From contig NZ_WFGV02000015.1 of the NCBI RefSeq assembly GCF_010095445.2, positions 1 to 64,000 on the forward strand: 64,000 nucleotides of DNA. The letters run 5' to 3'. The DNA comes from Pseudomonas sp. TNT3. GTDB lineage: Bacteria > Pseudomonadota > Gammaproteobacteria > Pseudomonadales > Pseudomonadaceae. This document shows, one piece after another, positions 1 through 8,262 of the stretch (position 1 is its first letter; every line of letters begins with the position of its first letter). The translations under genes and the position numbers were made by a program. Below the pieces are notes generated by a model, which saw nothing but the letters and a program-made list of their open reading frames with translations, made no database searches and was not told where the DNA came from.

Positions 1-40
1 CCATGGATGGCCGATCGCGGCGGGCCCACGGAGCAGGACC

Positions 41-340
41 GGAGCGAGGGAATGCCGAGCCCAGGCGAGGCACCGTACGAAAGGGGCAAGAGCGTTTGGT
101 TACTTGGCGCTCTTCCAAGTGACTCGCCGTAAGGGCGAAACCAATAGAAGCCGTGACCGCAGGAATGGATATGTACACCAGCAAGAGCCTCACCGCCGAT
201 CAGGCCGCCATCGCCGGCAAGCCAGCTCCCACAGTTTGATCCGGATACATCCGAAGAAAAGGGTCGACTGCCAGGACGCCATCGCTAGCAAGCCAACCCT
301 ACAGTTGATCCGGGTACATGATCGACTATCAGGCATCCCC
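41..340. repeat. Repeat leader plus two ~70-bp tandem units
   Basis: This stretch holds no convincing gene. Bases 41-170 form a leader that reappears, diverged, at about 48310-48444: both contain GGAGCGAGGGA, then a GCCGTACG, then CGCCGTAAGGGCGAAACC, then GGATATGTACACC. After the leader, units start at 173, 244 and 314 (GTACAC, ATACAT, GTACAT), a period of 70-71 bp. Each full unit contains a CCATCGC(Y)GGCAAGCCA core followed by a CCCACAG-like end, which is one half of the common REP palindrome of this genome. The reading frame that crosses the array (104-592) is a by-product of the repeat. Bases 1-40 show nothing recognisable. Confidence 0.75.
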
Positions 341-508
341 CTCAGGCAACCGCTCAGGCTTCGGATGCAACGCGTCCCACAACTGCGCCGCCCCAGGAAA
401 CTCCGTACCATCCTCCGCGCTCAACTCTTCAGGATCATAACGACTCAAGCACCCCTCCCCCAACGTAGCGGGCGCTTTGGAAGTTGCTTTATCAAGTGGA
501 TCGGCCAT
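329..508 (-). CDS. Small conserved-looking hypothetical protein, 59 aa
   Basis: This is an acidic, soluble 59-residue protein rich in Pro, Glu and Asp (MADPLDKATSKAP start; GEGCLSRYDPEELSAEDG in the middle). It has no signal peptide, membrane segment or recognisable domain. The ATG at 508 is preferred over the TTG at 514 because a GAGGA lies seven bases before it. It ends just downstream of the tandem repeat and lies 87 bases downstream of purU on the same strand, so it may be read through from purU. I believe similar short proteins accompany purU in other pseudomonads, but that is from memory. Function is unknown. Confidence 0.6.
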   Translation of the reverse strand: MADPLDKATSKAPATLGEGCLSRYDPEELSAEDGTEFPGAAQLWDALHPKPERLPEGDA

Positions 509-595
509 CAACAAATCCTCAAGTCAGAAACGGCAAAGGGCCTGAAGCGATTGAACGCCCAGGCCCTTCGAATTTCAACCGGTATCGGGTAGCTG

Positions 596-1444
596 TCAGA
601 ACACCACAGTCTTGTTACCGTGAACCAACACGCGGTCTTCCAAGTGATAACGCAGGCCACGGGCCAACACCATCTTCTCGACATCACGCCCGAAACGCAC
701 CATGTCTTCAATGCTGTCGCTGTGGCTGACGCGAACCACGTCCTGTTCGATGATAGGACCGGCATCCAGCTCTTCGGTCACATAATGACAGGTAGCGCCA
801 ATCAACTTCACGCCGCGCATGGACGCCTGGTGATACGGTTTGGCCCCGACGAACGACGGCAGGAAGCTGTGGTGAATGTTAATGACCTTGTGCGCGTACT
901 CGCTGCACAACTCCGGCGGCAGGATTTGCATGTAACGGGCAAGTACCACCACTTCAGCATCGTGCTGTTTGACCAGGCGCGAGACCTCGGCGAATGCCGG
1001 TTCCTTATCCTGCGGATTGACCGGTACGTGGTAGTAAGGAATACCGTGCCACTCGACCATGCTGCGCAAATCGTCGTGATTGGAAATCACGCAGGAGATT
1101 TCGCAGTCCAGTTCATCACTGTGCCAGCGGTGCAGCAAGTCGGCCAGGCAGTGGGATTCACGGCTGGCCATCAAGACAACGCGCTTCTTCTGCGCGGTAT
1201 CGGTAACGCGCCAGTTCATCGAGAACTCTTCGGCAATCGGCGCAAACGCTTCGCGAAAGGCTTCGATACCGAAGGGCAGCGAGTCGGCACGAATTTCGTG
1301 ACGCATGAAGAACCAGCCACTGAGATTGTCCGAGTGATGGCTCGCTTCAGTGATCCAGCCGTTATGTGACGCCAGAAAGTTACTGACTTTAGCAACGATG
1401 CCGACGCGGTCCGGGCAAGCAATCACCAGCCGAAAAGTGCGCAT
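596..1444 (-). CDS. purU: Formyltetrahydrofolate deformylase PurU
   Basis: PurU hydrolyses 10-formyltetrahydrofolate to formate and tetrahydrofolate in the cytoplasm, balancing one-carbon pools and feeding formate to PurT-type purine synthesis. The 282-residue length is normal for the family. Residues 1-85 form the N-terminal ACT regulatory domain (starts MRTFRLVIACPDRVGIVAK). The rest is a glycinamide-formyltransferase-like fold with the Asn-x-His of INIHHSFLPSF and the Asp of ELDAGPIIEQD as the expected catalytic residues. The ATG at 1444 was chosen over longer in-frame starts because GGAG precedes it and the ACT domain begins there. It is divergent from mvaT, as in P. aeruginosa (purU1, PA4314, from memory). 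Confidence 0.95.
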   Translation of the reverse strand: MRTFRLVIACPDRVGIVAKVSNFLASHNGWITEASHHSDNLSGWFFMRHEIRADSLPFGIEAFREAFAPIAEEFSMNWRVTDTAQKKRVVLMASRESHCLADLLHRWHSDELDCEISCVISNHDDLRSMVEWHGIPYYHVPVNPQDKEPAFAEVSRLVKQHDAEVVVLARYMQILPPELCSEYAHKVINIHHSFLPSFVGAKPYHQASMRGVKLIGATCHYVTEELDAGPIIEQDVVRVSHSDSIEDMVRFGRDVEKMVLARGLRYHLEDRVLVHGNKTVVF

Positions 1445-1781
1445 GAGGGGGAAACTCCAGAACTTCGCAAAGGCCGCCATTCTAGCGATTACGCAGCAAA
1501 ACTGCAGTATTGATGATGCCTTGCCTTGCACGCGGCAGCTAAAAGAGGCTCCGCTCACATAGCCGACCCGCGCGATGGTGCTCTTGTGGCGGTTATTCAA
1601 GAGTCAATTGTGAATATTCGTTAAGCACGATTCACTAATAATTAACTGCGAACGGGGTTAATGCCCTGTTCGCCGTAAGTGAATTAAATAAAACGACGGT
1701 TAAATGTTTACTTGATGAAACACCCTGACTATTATTGGCCACTGTCACCTGCTATCCAGCGCCCAACATAAGGTAGTCACC
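1445..1781 (+). promoter_or_regulatory. purU-mvaT intergenic region with candidate mvaT promoter
   Basis: The 337-base gap contains an AT-rich tract (about 1600-1735), unlike its GC-rich surroundings. A candidate sigma-70 promoter reads TTTACT at 1707-1712, then 17 bases, then TATTAT at 1730-1735, which leaves a leader of about 40 bases before the mvaT ATG at 1782. H-NS-like proteins bind AT-rich DNA, so this tract is a plausible autoregulation site; that is inference. AAGGTAG upstream of the ATG is the ribosome-binding site. Confidence 0.55.
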
Positions 1782-2159
1782 ATGTCCTTGATCAACGAAT
1801 ATCGCGCCACCGAAGAAGCTATCAAAGAGCTGCAAGCCCGTTTGAAGAACCTGTCCCAAGACGACAAACTGCAAACCGAGCTGGAATTCGAAGGCAAACT
1901 GCGCACCTTGATGGGCGAATACTCCAAGTCTCTGCGCGATATCATTGCGCTGCTGGACCCAGAGTCCAAAACCAAAGCACCACGTGGCGGCGCAGTAAAA
2001 ACTACTGGCACCAAGCGCGCTCGCAAAGTTAAACAATACAAAAACCCGCACAACGGCGAAGTCATCGAAACCAAAGGTGGCAACCACAAGACTCTGAAAG
2101 AGTGGAAAGCCAAGTGGGGCGGTGACGTGGTTGAAGGTTGGGCAACTCTGCTGGGCTAA
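1782..2159 (+). CDS. mvaT: MvaT/MvaU-family xenogeneic silencer (H-NS-like)
   Basis: This is a nucleoid-associated protein that binds AT-rich, often horizontally acquired DNA, forms filaments and silences transcription. At 125 residues it has the standard size. Residues 1-60 are the helical oligomerisation region (MSLINEYRATEEAIKEL). The C-terminal DNA-binding domain starts at about residue 78 with RKVKQYKNPHNGEVIETKGG, followed by NHKTLKEWKAKWG, matching the AT-pincer region described for MvaT. It is monocistronic: it has its own promoter and a terminator at 2198-2224, and it lies convergent with sbcB. The order purU-mvaT-sbcB is the same as PA4314-PA4316. Confidence 0.97.
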   Translation: MSLINEYRATEEAIKELQARLKNLSQDDKLQTELEFEGKLRTLMGEYSKSLRDIIALLDPESKTKAPRGGAVKTTGTKRARKVKQYKNPHNGEVIETKGGNHKTLKEWKAKWGGDVVEGWATLLG

Positions 2160-2197
2160 GCCGCAGGGCTGTCGCGGACTGATCTGCGATAGAAAAG

Positions 2198-2224
2198 AAC
2201 GCCAGCTGACGCTGGCGTTTTTTT
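2198..2224 (+). terminator. Rho-independent terminator after mvaT
   Basis: A perfect 9-bp stem (AACGCCAGC, loop TGAC, GCTGGCGTT) is followed by a run of T. It lies 38 bases after the mvaT stop and just before the end of the convergent sbcB. Confidence 0.9.
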
Positions 2225-2257
2225 ATGCCTGGCATTCAAGCCCGGGCATGTTCGTTT

Positions 2258-3688
2258 TCAAAGATTCAAACGAACGCGTAATGCCTGGACATATTTCTGC
2301 CATTCATCAAGCACCGCTCGCTGGGAAGATGTTGCAGTAAGCGTCAATTGGGCTGCGGCTTCTGCAAAAGAATCCAGCGTATTCGGCGCTCCCCACTCGG
2401 GTGCCGACAAACGTTGCTGACAGAATAATTTCCAACGTTCCTGCTCTGGGCTACTCAAGGTATCGGGGAAGTTACGGGCGCGATATCGAAACAATAATTC
2501 AGGCAAGCGTTCATCATCGAACGGCCACTGTTGTTGTGCTAATTGCGCCGGGTCTGCCACCCGGACTTGCTCACATAGACGACGATCCCGATCACCGATA
2601 AAACCATCGTATAACTGTTGCTCAGGATCCTCGCTCTGGGCGAAGTCCTCGCGGGCATAGATGGCCTGAACTTTATCTTTCCAAACATTTTGTGCGTCAC
2701 TTAGCCGCAGCGCGCGTGCCTGATAAAGCGCCATATCCAGCCCAAGGCGTTGCTGATCTTGCTCACGCAGAACCGCCAACGGTGCAACCACCGGACATTT
2801 ATTGATGTGAATAAGCTTGAGAGGCACCGGCAACTCGCCGTCGAGCAGGTCATCTCGTCGGGTGTACAGCCGCTGGCGCAATGACTCGGCGTCCAGGTCG
2901 AGCAGCCCCTCAGGGTCCAGGTGCAAATCGCAGACAATCAAGGCGTTTTTGTTGCGCGGGTGCCAGGCTAGCGGCAACACCACCCCGACATAATGACGCG
3001 CCGCCGAAAAGCGACCCGAAATGTGCACCATCGGCTGCAACAGCCGGATCTGATCCATCACTTTCTGCTTGCTGCGCAACTGGAACAACCAGTCATAGAG
3101 CTTCGGCTGCTTTTCCCTTATCAGGCGAGCCAGAGCGATGGTGGCCCGAACGTCCGACAGCGCTTCGTGGGCATGGCCATGGTCAATGCCATTGGCGGCG
3201 CTCAGGCGTTCAAGCTTGAGCGTCACCCGCCCCTCTTCGTCCGTCGGCCATTCCAGGCCATCCGGACGCAAGGCATAGGCGGCGCGCACGACATCGATCA
3301 GGTCCCAGCGACTGCTACCGCTCTGCCACTCGCGCGCATAAGGGTCAAAAAAATTTCGGTACAAGCTGTAGCGGGTCATCTCATCGTCGAAACGCAAGGT
3401 GTTGTACCCGGCGCCACAGGTGCCGGGCGCTGCCAGTTGGGCATGCACGCGGGTCATGAAATCGGCCTCGCTCAACCCCTTTTCGGCCAGGCAGCCCGGT
3501 GTGATGCCAGTGATTGCACAGGCCGCAGGATGGGGCAGGATGTCTTCGCTGGGTTGGCAGTAAAGATTGACCGGCTCGTCAATCTCATTCAAATCGAAGT
3601 CTGTACGAATACCCGCAACTTGCAGCGGACGGTCGCAGCGAGGGTTGATGCCAGTGGTTTCATAGTCGTACCAGAAGATGGAGGTCAC
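2258..3688 (-). CDS. sbcB: Exodeoxyribonuclease I
   Basis: Exonuclease I degrades single-stranded DNA from the 3' end and acts in mismatch repair and recombination. The 476-residue length matches the family. Residues 1-185 are a DnaQ-like DEDD exonuclease domain, with FWYDYETTG at residues 5-13 carrying the first Asp/Glu pair and HEALSDVRATIALAR carrying the last acidic residue. The remainder is the SH3-like and C-terminal ExoI domains. The start is GTG at 3688, with AGGA seven bases upstream. It is convergent with mvaT and shares the terminator region. Confidence 0.95.
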   Translation of the reverse strand: MTSIFWYDYETTGINPRCDRPLQVAGIRTDFDLNEIDEPVNLYCQPSEDILPHPAACAITGITPGCLAEKGLSEADFMTRVHAQLAAPGTCGAGYNTLRFDDEMTRYSLYRNFFDPYAREWQSGSSRWDLIDVVRAAYALRPDGLEWPTDEEGRVTLKLERLSAANGIDHGHAHEALSDVRATIALARLIREKQPKLYDWLFQLRSKQKVMDQIRLLQPMVHISGRFSAARHYVGVVLPLAWHPRNKNALIVCDLHLDPEGLLDLDAESLRQRLYTRRDDLLDGELPVPLKLIHINKCPVVAPLAVLREQDQQRLGLDMALYQARALRLSDAQNVWKDKVQAIYAREDFAQSEDPEQQLYDGFIGDRDRRLCEQVRVADPAQLAQQQWPFDDERLPELLFRYRARNFPDTLSSPEQERWKLFCQQRLSAPEWGAPNTLDSFAEAAAQLTLTATSSQRAVLDEWQKYVQALRVRLNL

Positions 3689-3871
3689 GGGCTATTCCTG
3701 AACTGAAGATCGGCAAAGTCTAGGCGTTCACCTCCCGCCCCGGCCAGCATTCTTGTGATTCAGTCATCTCGCGTTACTTACGGCGCGTTACATAGTGATG
3801 TCGTTCCCCCCCGAGAGACTGCTAGCATCGGACGCACATCGAATCCCGAACAGGCCACACCAAGGTTGCCC

Positions 3872-4597
3872 ATGCTCGAGACCACAGCACTGCCAAGGAA
3901 AGCGACGCTGTCCCCGCCACTGGATACGCGGCACCAGGTCGAAACGCCGGAAGGCATCGACTTGCCCTTGCGTCCGGCCGGGCTAATGGTGCGAGCGGTG
4001 GCGTTCGCCATCGATCTGGCGCTGCGCGGGCTGATTCTGGGCCTGCTGTTTATCGTGTTGGCATTCCTGGGAAAGCTGGGCGCCGGGCTGGGTTCCATCC
4101 TGCTTTTTATCGTGAGTTGGTGGTACATGGTCCTGTTTGAAGTACTCAATCAAGGCCGTTCACCGGGCAAGCAATGCATGGGCCTGCGGGTTGTCCAAGA
4201 CGATGGCACACCCATCGGCTGGTCCGCATCCTTGCTGCGCAACCTGCTGCGATTCGTCGATATGCTGCCGTTCGGTTACTTTCTCGGCGCCATCAGTTGC
4301 CTGCAACACCCCACCTTCAAACGCCTCGGTGATCTCGCCGCCGGCACCCTTGTGATTTACCGCGAACACCCCCTCACTCGACCACAACTGCCCGACGTCG
4401 AACCTCGTCGACCCGCAGTGCCACTGACGTTGGTCGAGCAACGCGCCATTCTTGGATTTGCCGAACGCCAACGTGAGCTTTCCGAGGCGCGGATCAATGA
4501 ACTCGCGTCCATCCTGGCGCAGCCGTTACACCTTCCCGCGTCAGGGTCCGTGGTCGAGCTCAACGCAATCGCCCGCGGCTTGTTGGGCCCCGCATGA
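3872..4597 (+). CDS. RDD-family membrane protein
   Basis: This 241-residue inner-membrane protein has an RDD domain at about residues 35-160 (LRPAGLMVRAVAFAIDL; the Asp of the motif lies in the first helix), with two hydrophobic helices before GRSPGKQCMGLRVV, which is typical of the family. A hydrophilic C-terminal tail (about 165-241) follows. The ATG at 3872 was chosen over longer starts because AAGG precedes it. It is the first gene of a six-gene operon, and its stop overlaps the next start by ATGA. RDD proteins have no agreed function; some have been linked to ion transport. Its role in this operon is unknown. Confidence 0.85.
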   Translation: MLETTALPRKATLSPPLDTRHQVETPEGIDLPLRPAGLMVRAVAFAIDLALRGLILGLLFIVLAFLGKLGAGLGSILLFIVSWWYMVLFEVLNQGRSPGKQCMGLRVVQDDGTPIGWSASLLRNLLRFVDMLPFGYFLGAISCLQHPTFKRLGDLAAGTLVIYREHPLTRPQLPDVEPRRPAVPLTLVEQRAILGFAERQRELSEARINELASILAQPLHLPASGSVVELNAIARGLLGPA

Positions 4598-5571
4598 AGC
4601 AAAGTCTTTTCGAGAATCGGCACAAAGCCGAATGGGAGCGATTTTCGCTGACGCTTGATGCCTTGGAACGGGGTAGAAAAACGTCACGGACCGGTAGTTT
4701 TCCGGGCGATTACCGGCGCCTTTGCTGCCAACTCGCCTTGGCTCAGGAACGCGGCTACAGCAGTTTCCTGATCGACTCGCTGCAGCAACAAGTCCTGCGT
4801 GGTCATCAACAGCTTTATCGACATCGCAGCCAACTCGGCGCCAATGCACTGGCGTTCATTCTGGCGGACTTCCCCCGCCTGGTGCGCGCGCAATGGCGCT
4901 TTGTCCTGGCGGCCAGCCTGCTTTTCTTTGGCAGCCTGATCGGCTTCGCGCTGTTGGTTTACCTGTTCCCGGACCTGGTCTACAACCTGATTCCGGTCGA
5001 GCAGGTCAGTCAGATGCAAAGCATGTACGACCCCGATGGCGGTCACTTGGGTCGTTCAGCGGAACGAGCCGCCAGCGAAGACTGGGTCATGTTCGGTTAC
5101 TACATCATGCACAACATCGGCATTGCCTTTCAGACCTTCGCCAGTGGTGTGCTGTTTGGCTTGGGCAGCGCGTTTTTCCTGGTTTACAACGGCTTGATGA
5201 TTGGCGCGGTAGCCGGGCATCTCACGCAGATCGGCTATGGGCAAACTTTCTGGTCATTCGTGATCGGCCATGGCGCTTTCGAACTCACCGCCATCGCCCT
5301 GGCCGGGGCCGCAGGCCTGCAACTGGGTTGGGCGCTGATCGCACCGGGTCGTCTGCCTCGCGTCGAAGCCTTGCGATTGGCGGCGCGCAAAAGCGTACTG
5401 CTGATTTGCGGGGTCATGTTGTTTCTGCTGATTGCCGCCTTTATCGAAGCGTACTGGTCGTCCATGACCGCACCCGCGCCCACCACCAAATACCTGGTCG
5501 GTGCACTGCTCTGGATGTTGGTGGCGCTGTATTTGCTGTTTGCCGGACGGACCCGCCATGCGCCTGAGTGA
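4594..5571 (+). CDS. SpoIIM/DUF95-family membrane protein
   Basis: This 325-residue multi-spanning protein has a hydrophilic N-terminal region (1-100), then about five or six membrane segments, the first at FVLAASLLFFGSLIGFALLV. The family signature is visible as NIGIAFQTFASGVLFGLGSA, followed by an NGLMIGA turn. In spore formers the relative SpoIIM is part of the engulfment machine. In non-spore-forming proteobacteria the family occurs with MoxR/DUF58/DUF4129 genes, as here. It overlaps its neighbours on both sides (ATGA upstream, 14 bases downstream), which implies translational coupling. Confidence 0.85.
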   Translation: MKQSLFENRHKAEWERFSLTLDALERGRKTSRTGSFPGDYRRLCCQLALAQERGYSSFLIDSLQQQVLRGHQQLYRHRSQLGANALAFILADFPRLVRAQWRFVLAASLLFFGSLIGFALLVYLFPDLVYNLIPVEQVSQMQSMYDPDGGHLGRSAERAASEDWVMFGYYIMHNIGIAFQTFASGVLFGLGSAFFLVYNGLMIGAVAGHLTQIGYGQTFWSFVIGHGAFELTAIALAGAAGLQLGWALIAPGRLPRVEALRLAARKSVLLICGVMLFLLIAAFIEAYWSSMTAPAPTTKYLVGALLWMLVALYLLFAGRTRHAPE

Positions 5572-7102
5572 TGCCAGCGTTGTTATCCGTCCCCGCAACC
5601 ACTGGGAAGCCATGGACCTTGGCGTACTTCTCAGCCAGCGCCACCGACGCCTGTTGATGACCAGTTGGGCGATCGTGACCTTGCCGATCTTCGCGCTGCT
5701 GAGTTGGGCGTTGTGGGATTCGCCATCGCTCGCCGTGTTCATCTTCTGGTGGCTGAAACCGGCGTTCGAACGCCTGCCGCTGTACATCCTCTCCAAAGCC
5801 ATGTTCGGTGAAACACCCACCCTGAAACAGGCACTGCGCCAATGGCCGCGCCTGCTCAAACCCCAACTGCTGGCCAGCCTGACCTGGCGACGCCTGAGCT
5901 TGAGTCGCAGCTTTCTCATGCCTGTAGTGCAACTCGAAGGCCTGAGCGGTCAGGCGCGGCAACAGCGTTTGCAAGTGCTGTTGCAGCGCAATGCAGGCGC
6001 CGCCCGGTGGCTGACGATCATCGGCGTGCACCTGGAAAGCGCGCTTTGGATCGGTCTGATGGTGCTGTTCTACCTGCTACTGCCGCAACAAACCGAACTC
6101 GACTGGAGCTGGCAAACCTTGATCACCGCCACGCAGCAGGACTGGCGGTGGCTGGAACACCTGACGAATGCCTTTTACGTCCTGGTGCTGGTGGTGTGGG
6201 AACCGATTTATGTCGCCTGCGGTTTCAGCCTTTACCTGAACCGGCGCACGGTGCTGGAAGCCTGGGATATCGAATTGGTGTTCCGTCGATTGCGCCAGCG
6301 TCTGGCGAGCACCGCGGGGGTCCTGCTGATGGCGGCGCTTCTGTGGGTTCCCGTCACGCAATCCACGTGGGCAGCTGAACCGGTCACCTCACCTGACGCC
6401 CCGCGCCTGCTGGAGCAGCCGCTCACCAGCCAGGCGTCTCGGGACAGCATCAAGGCGCTTCTCGATCAACCACCGTTCAAAAACAAGGAGAGCGTCACCC
6501 GTTACCGCTTCGGCGAAGAAAACCCCGCCGCCGAAAAGGCTGGTGATGACAAGCTGCCAGCATGGCTAAGGGCACTTCTCAAGTTGCTGGATGCTCAACG
6601 CTTCGGCGCCATCGCCACGCTGATTGAAGTCGTATTGTGGGGGGCAGTGATCGGTGCAGTGGTGCTGGTCATCTGGCGCTACCGCGACTGGCTGCGAACC
6701 TTCGTCAGCCGGCGCCCGAGTAGCACGAACAAAATCGACCGCCCTTTGCCACAACAAGCATTTGGCCTCGACCTCACTCGGGAAACGCTGCCCGCCGATA
6801 TCGCCGCCAGTGCTGAAAGCCTTTGGCAGAGTCACCCTCGAGAAGCGCTCGGCTTGCTCTACCGCGCACTGCTCAGCCATTTGCTGCATGACTACAACAT
6901 GGCGCTGAAACCCGCCGACACCGAAGGCCAGGTACTCGAGCGCATCGAACGCCTGCAACAACCGGCTCTGCTGGCGTTCAGCAGAAACCTGACCGGACAC
7001 TGGCAAAACATGGCCTACGGACATCGCCTGCCGCCAGGGCCTGCACAACAGGAACTCTGTGACGGCTGGCGAGAATTATTCGGTCCGGGAGCCTCGCGTT
7101 GA
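5558..7102 (+). CDS. DUF4129-domain membrane protein
   Basis: This 514-residue protein has membrane segments near residues 30-60, 150-170, 210-230 and 260-280, then a periplasm-like linker (about 285-360), another membrane helix (IEVVLWGAVIGAVVLVIW) and a C-terminal DUF4129 region (LWQSHPREALGLLYRALLSH). DUF4129 domains often end transglutaminase-like membrane proteins, but no transglutaminase domain is present here. The ATG at 5558 lies inside the end of the SpoIIM-like gene. The next gene starts on a TTG overlapping this stop. Function is unknown; its neighbours suggest a membrane complex served by the MoxR ATPase. Confidence 0.8.
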   Translation: MRLSDASVVIRPRNHWEAMDLGVLLSQRHRRLLMTSWAIVTLPIFALLSWALWDSPSLAVFIFWWLKPAFERLPLYILSKAMFGETPTLKQALRQWPRLLKPQLLASLTWRRLSLSRSFLMPVVQLEGLSGQARQQRLQVLLQRNAGAARWLTIIGVHLESALWIGLMVLFYLLLPQQTELDWSWQTLITATQQDWRWLEHLTNAFYVLVLVVWEPIYVACGFSLYLNRRTVLEAWDIELVFRRLRQRLASTAGVLLMAALLWVPVTQSTWAAEPVTSPDAPRLLEQPLTSQASRDSIKALLDQPPFKNKESVTRYRFGEENPAAEKAGDDKLPAWLRALLKLLDAQRFGAIATLIEVVLWGAVIGAVVLVIWRYRDWLRTFVSRRPSSTNKIDRPLPQQAFGLDLTRETLPADIAASAESLWQSHPREALGLLYRALLSHLLHDYNMALKPADTEGQVLERIERLQQPALLAFSRNLTGHWQNMAYGHRLPPGPAQQELCDGWRELFGPGASR

Positions 7103-8262
7103 AACGGGCCAGGTTGATGACGATCGGTGGGCTCATTGCGGTGCTGGTGACTGCGCTCGGTGTCTATCTGTACCTCAAGGCAACGCCCTATCAGACCGAG
7201 ATTGATCACGGCCCCGCTCCCGAAGCCCAGGCAAATCCGTACCTGGCTGCCGAGTACTTTTTGCGTAAACAAGGTCTGACCGTTGGCCACGCCAACAGCC
7301 TCGACGTACTGCCTACGCTCGATCCGCGCCAGCACAGTCTGTTGCTGTTCGGGGACCGCTACAACATGACCCCACGGCAGATCGACCAGGTGATGAACTG
7401 GACACGGGCCGGAGGTCGACTGCTGTTTGTCGCTCAATCGTTATGGGATGACAAAACCGGTCAAAGCAATGACCTGTTGCTCGACCGGGTTCAGTTGCAC
7501 CAGTCCCTGAGCAAAGACCTCAAGGATCCACCGCCCGATCTCGACAACGACTCGTTTCCCAAGCTGACCAAGCTGTTCCTGGAAAACGAAGACGCACCGG
7601 CCTACGCAAGTTTCGACACGGCGTTTCACCTCGAAGACCCGAACAACCTCGCGCAGTCCTGGGCCAACAGCGCCAAGGCCACGCACATGATGCAGCTGAA
7701 TCACGGGCTCGGCTCAATCATCGTGGTCACCGATGCCGACCTCTGGAAAACCCCGACCATCGGACAGTACGACAACGCCTGGCTCCTCTGGTACCTGACC
7801 GCTGACACAAGCGTGACCCTGATGTTCAACACCGATCACGACAGCCTGCTGACCTTGCTGCTGCGCTATTTCCCTCAGGCATTGGTGGCCCTTGTGGCAC
7901 TGATCGGCCTGGGCTTTTGGCACGTCGGCATGCGCAGCGGTCCCTTGCTTGCCCCGGCACCGAAAGCCCGCCGACAACTTCAGGAACACCTGCGTGCCAG
8001 TGCCGATTTCATGCTGCGCCGCAAGGGTCAGCCCCACCTGCTGCAAGCCCTGCAGCAAGACATCCTGCGGCGTGTCCGCCGCCGTCATCCAGGTTTTGAT
8101 CAACTCGGCGTTGCCGAGCAATGGCTGGTGCTTTCACGCCTGACCGGCCAACCCACACGCGCTATCAGCCAGGCCATGAGCCCGCGACCGAAGCAACGGC
8201 TCAACAACGCCGACTTCAGCCGCCAGGTTGCCCACCTGCAAACCTTGAGGAACGCCTTATGA
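7099..8262 (+). CDS. DUF4350-domain membrane-anchored protein
   Basis: This 387-residue protein has an N-terminal anchor helix (about 6-26), an extracytoplasmic alpha/beta domain (AAEYFLRKQGLTVGH, then RQHSLLLFGDRYNMTPRQ and WTRAGGRLLFVAQ, the glutamine-amidotransferase-like core of DUF4350), a second membrane helix near residues 255-278 and a basic cytoplasmic tail. The start is TTG at 7099, overlapping the previous stop (TTGA), with GGGAG seven bases upstream. The overlap and rare start suggest that its dose is tied to the gene before it. Function is unknown. Confidence 0.8.
   Translation: MKRARLMTIGGLIAVLVTALGVYLYLKATPYQTEIDHGPAPEAQANPYLAAEYFLRKQGLTVGHANSLDVLPTLDPRQHSLLLFGDRYNMTPRQIDQVMNWTRAGGRLLFVAQSLWDDKTGQSNDLLLDRVQLHQSLSKDLKDPPPDLDNDSFPKLTKLFLENEDAPAYASFDTAFHLEDPNNLAQSWANSAKATHMMQLNHGLGSIIVVTDADLWKTPTIGQYDNAWLLWYLTADTSVTLMFNTDHDSLLTLLLRYFPQALVALVALIGLGFWHVGMRSGPLLAPAPKARRQLQEHLRASADFMLRRKGQPHLLQALQQDILRRVRRRHPGFDQLGVAEQWLVLSRLTGQPTRAISQAMSPRPKQRLNNADFSRQVAHLQTLRNAL

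Noticed and set aside
104..592. 162-codon frame through the first array
   Set aside because: Same repeat artefact, running antisense to the small gene at 329-508.
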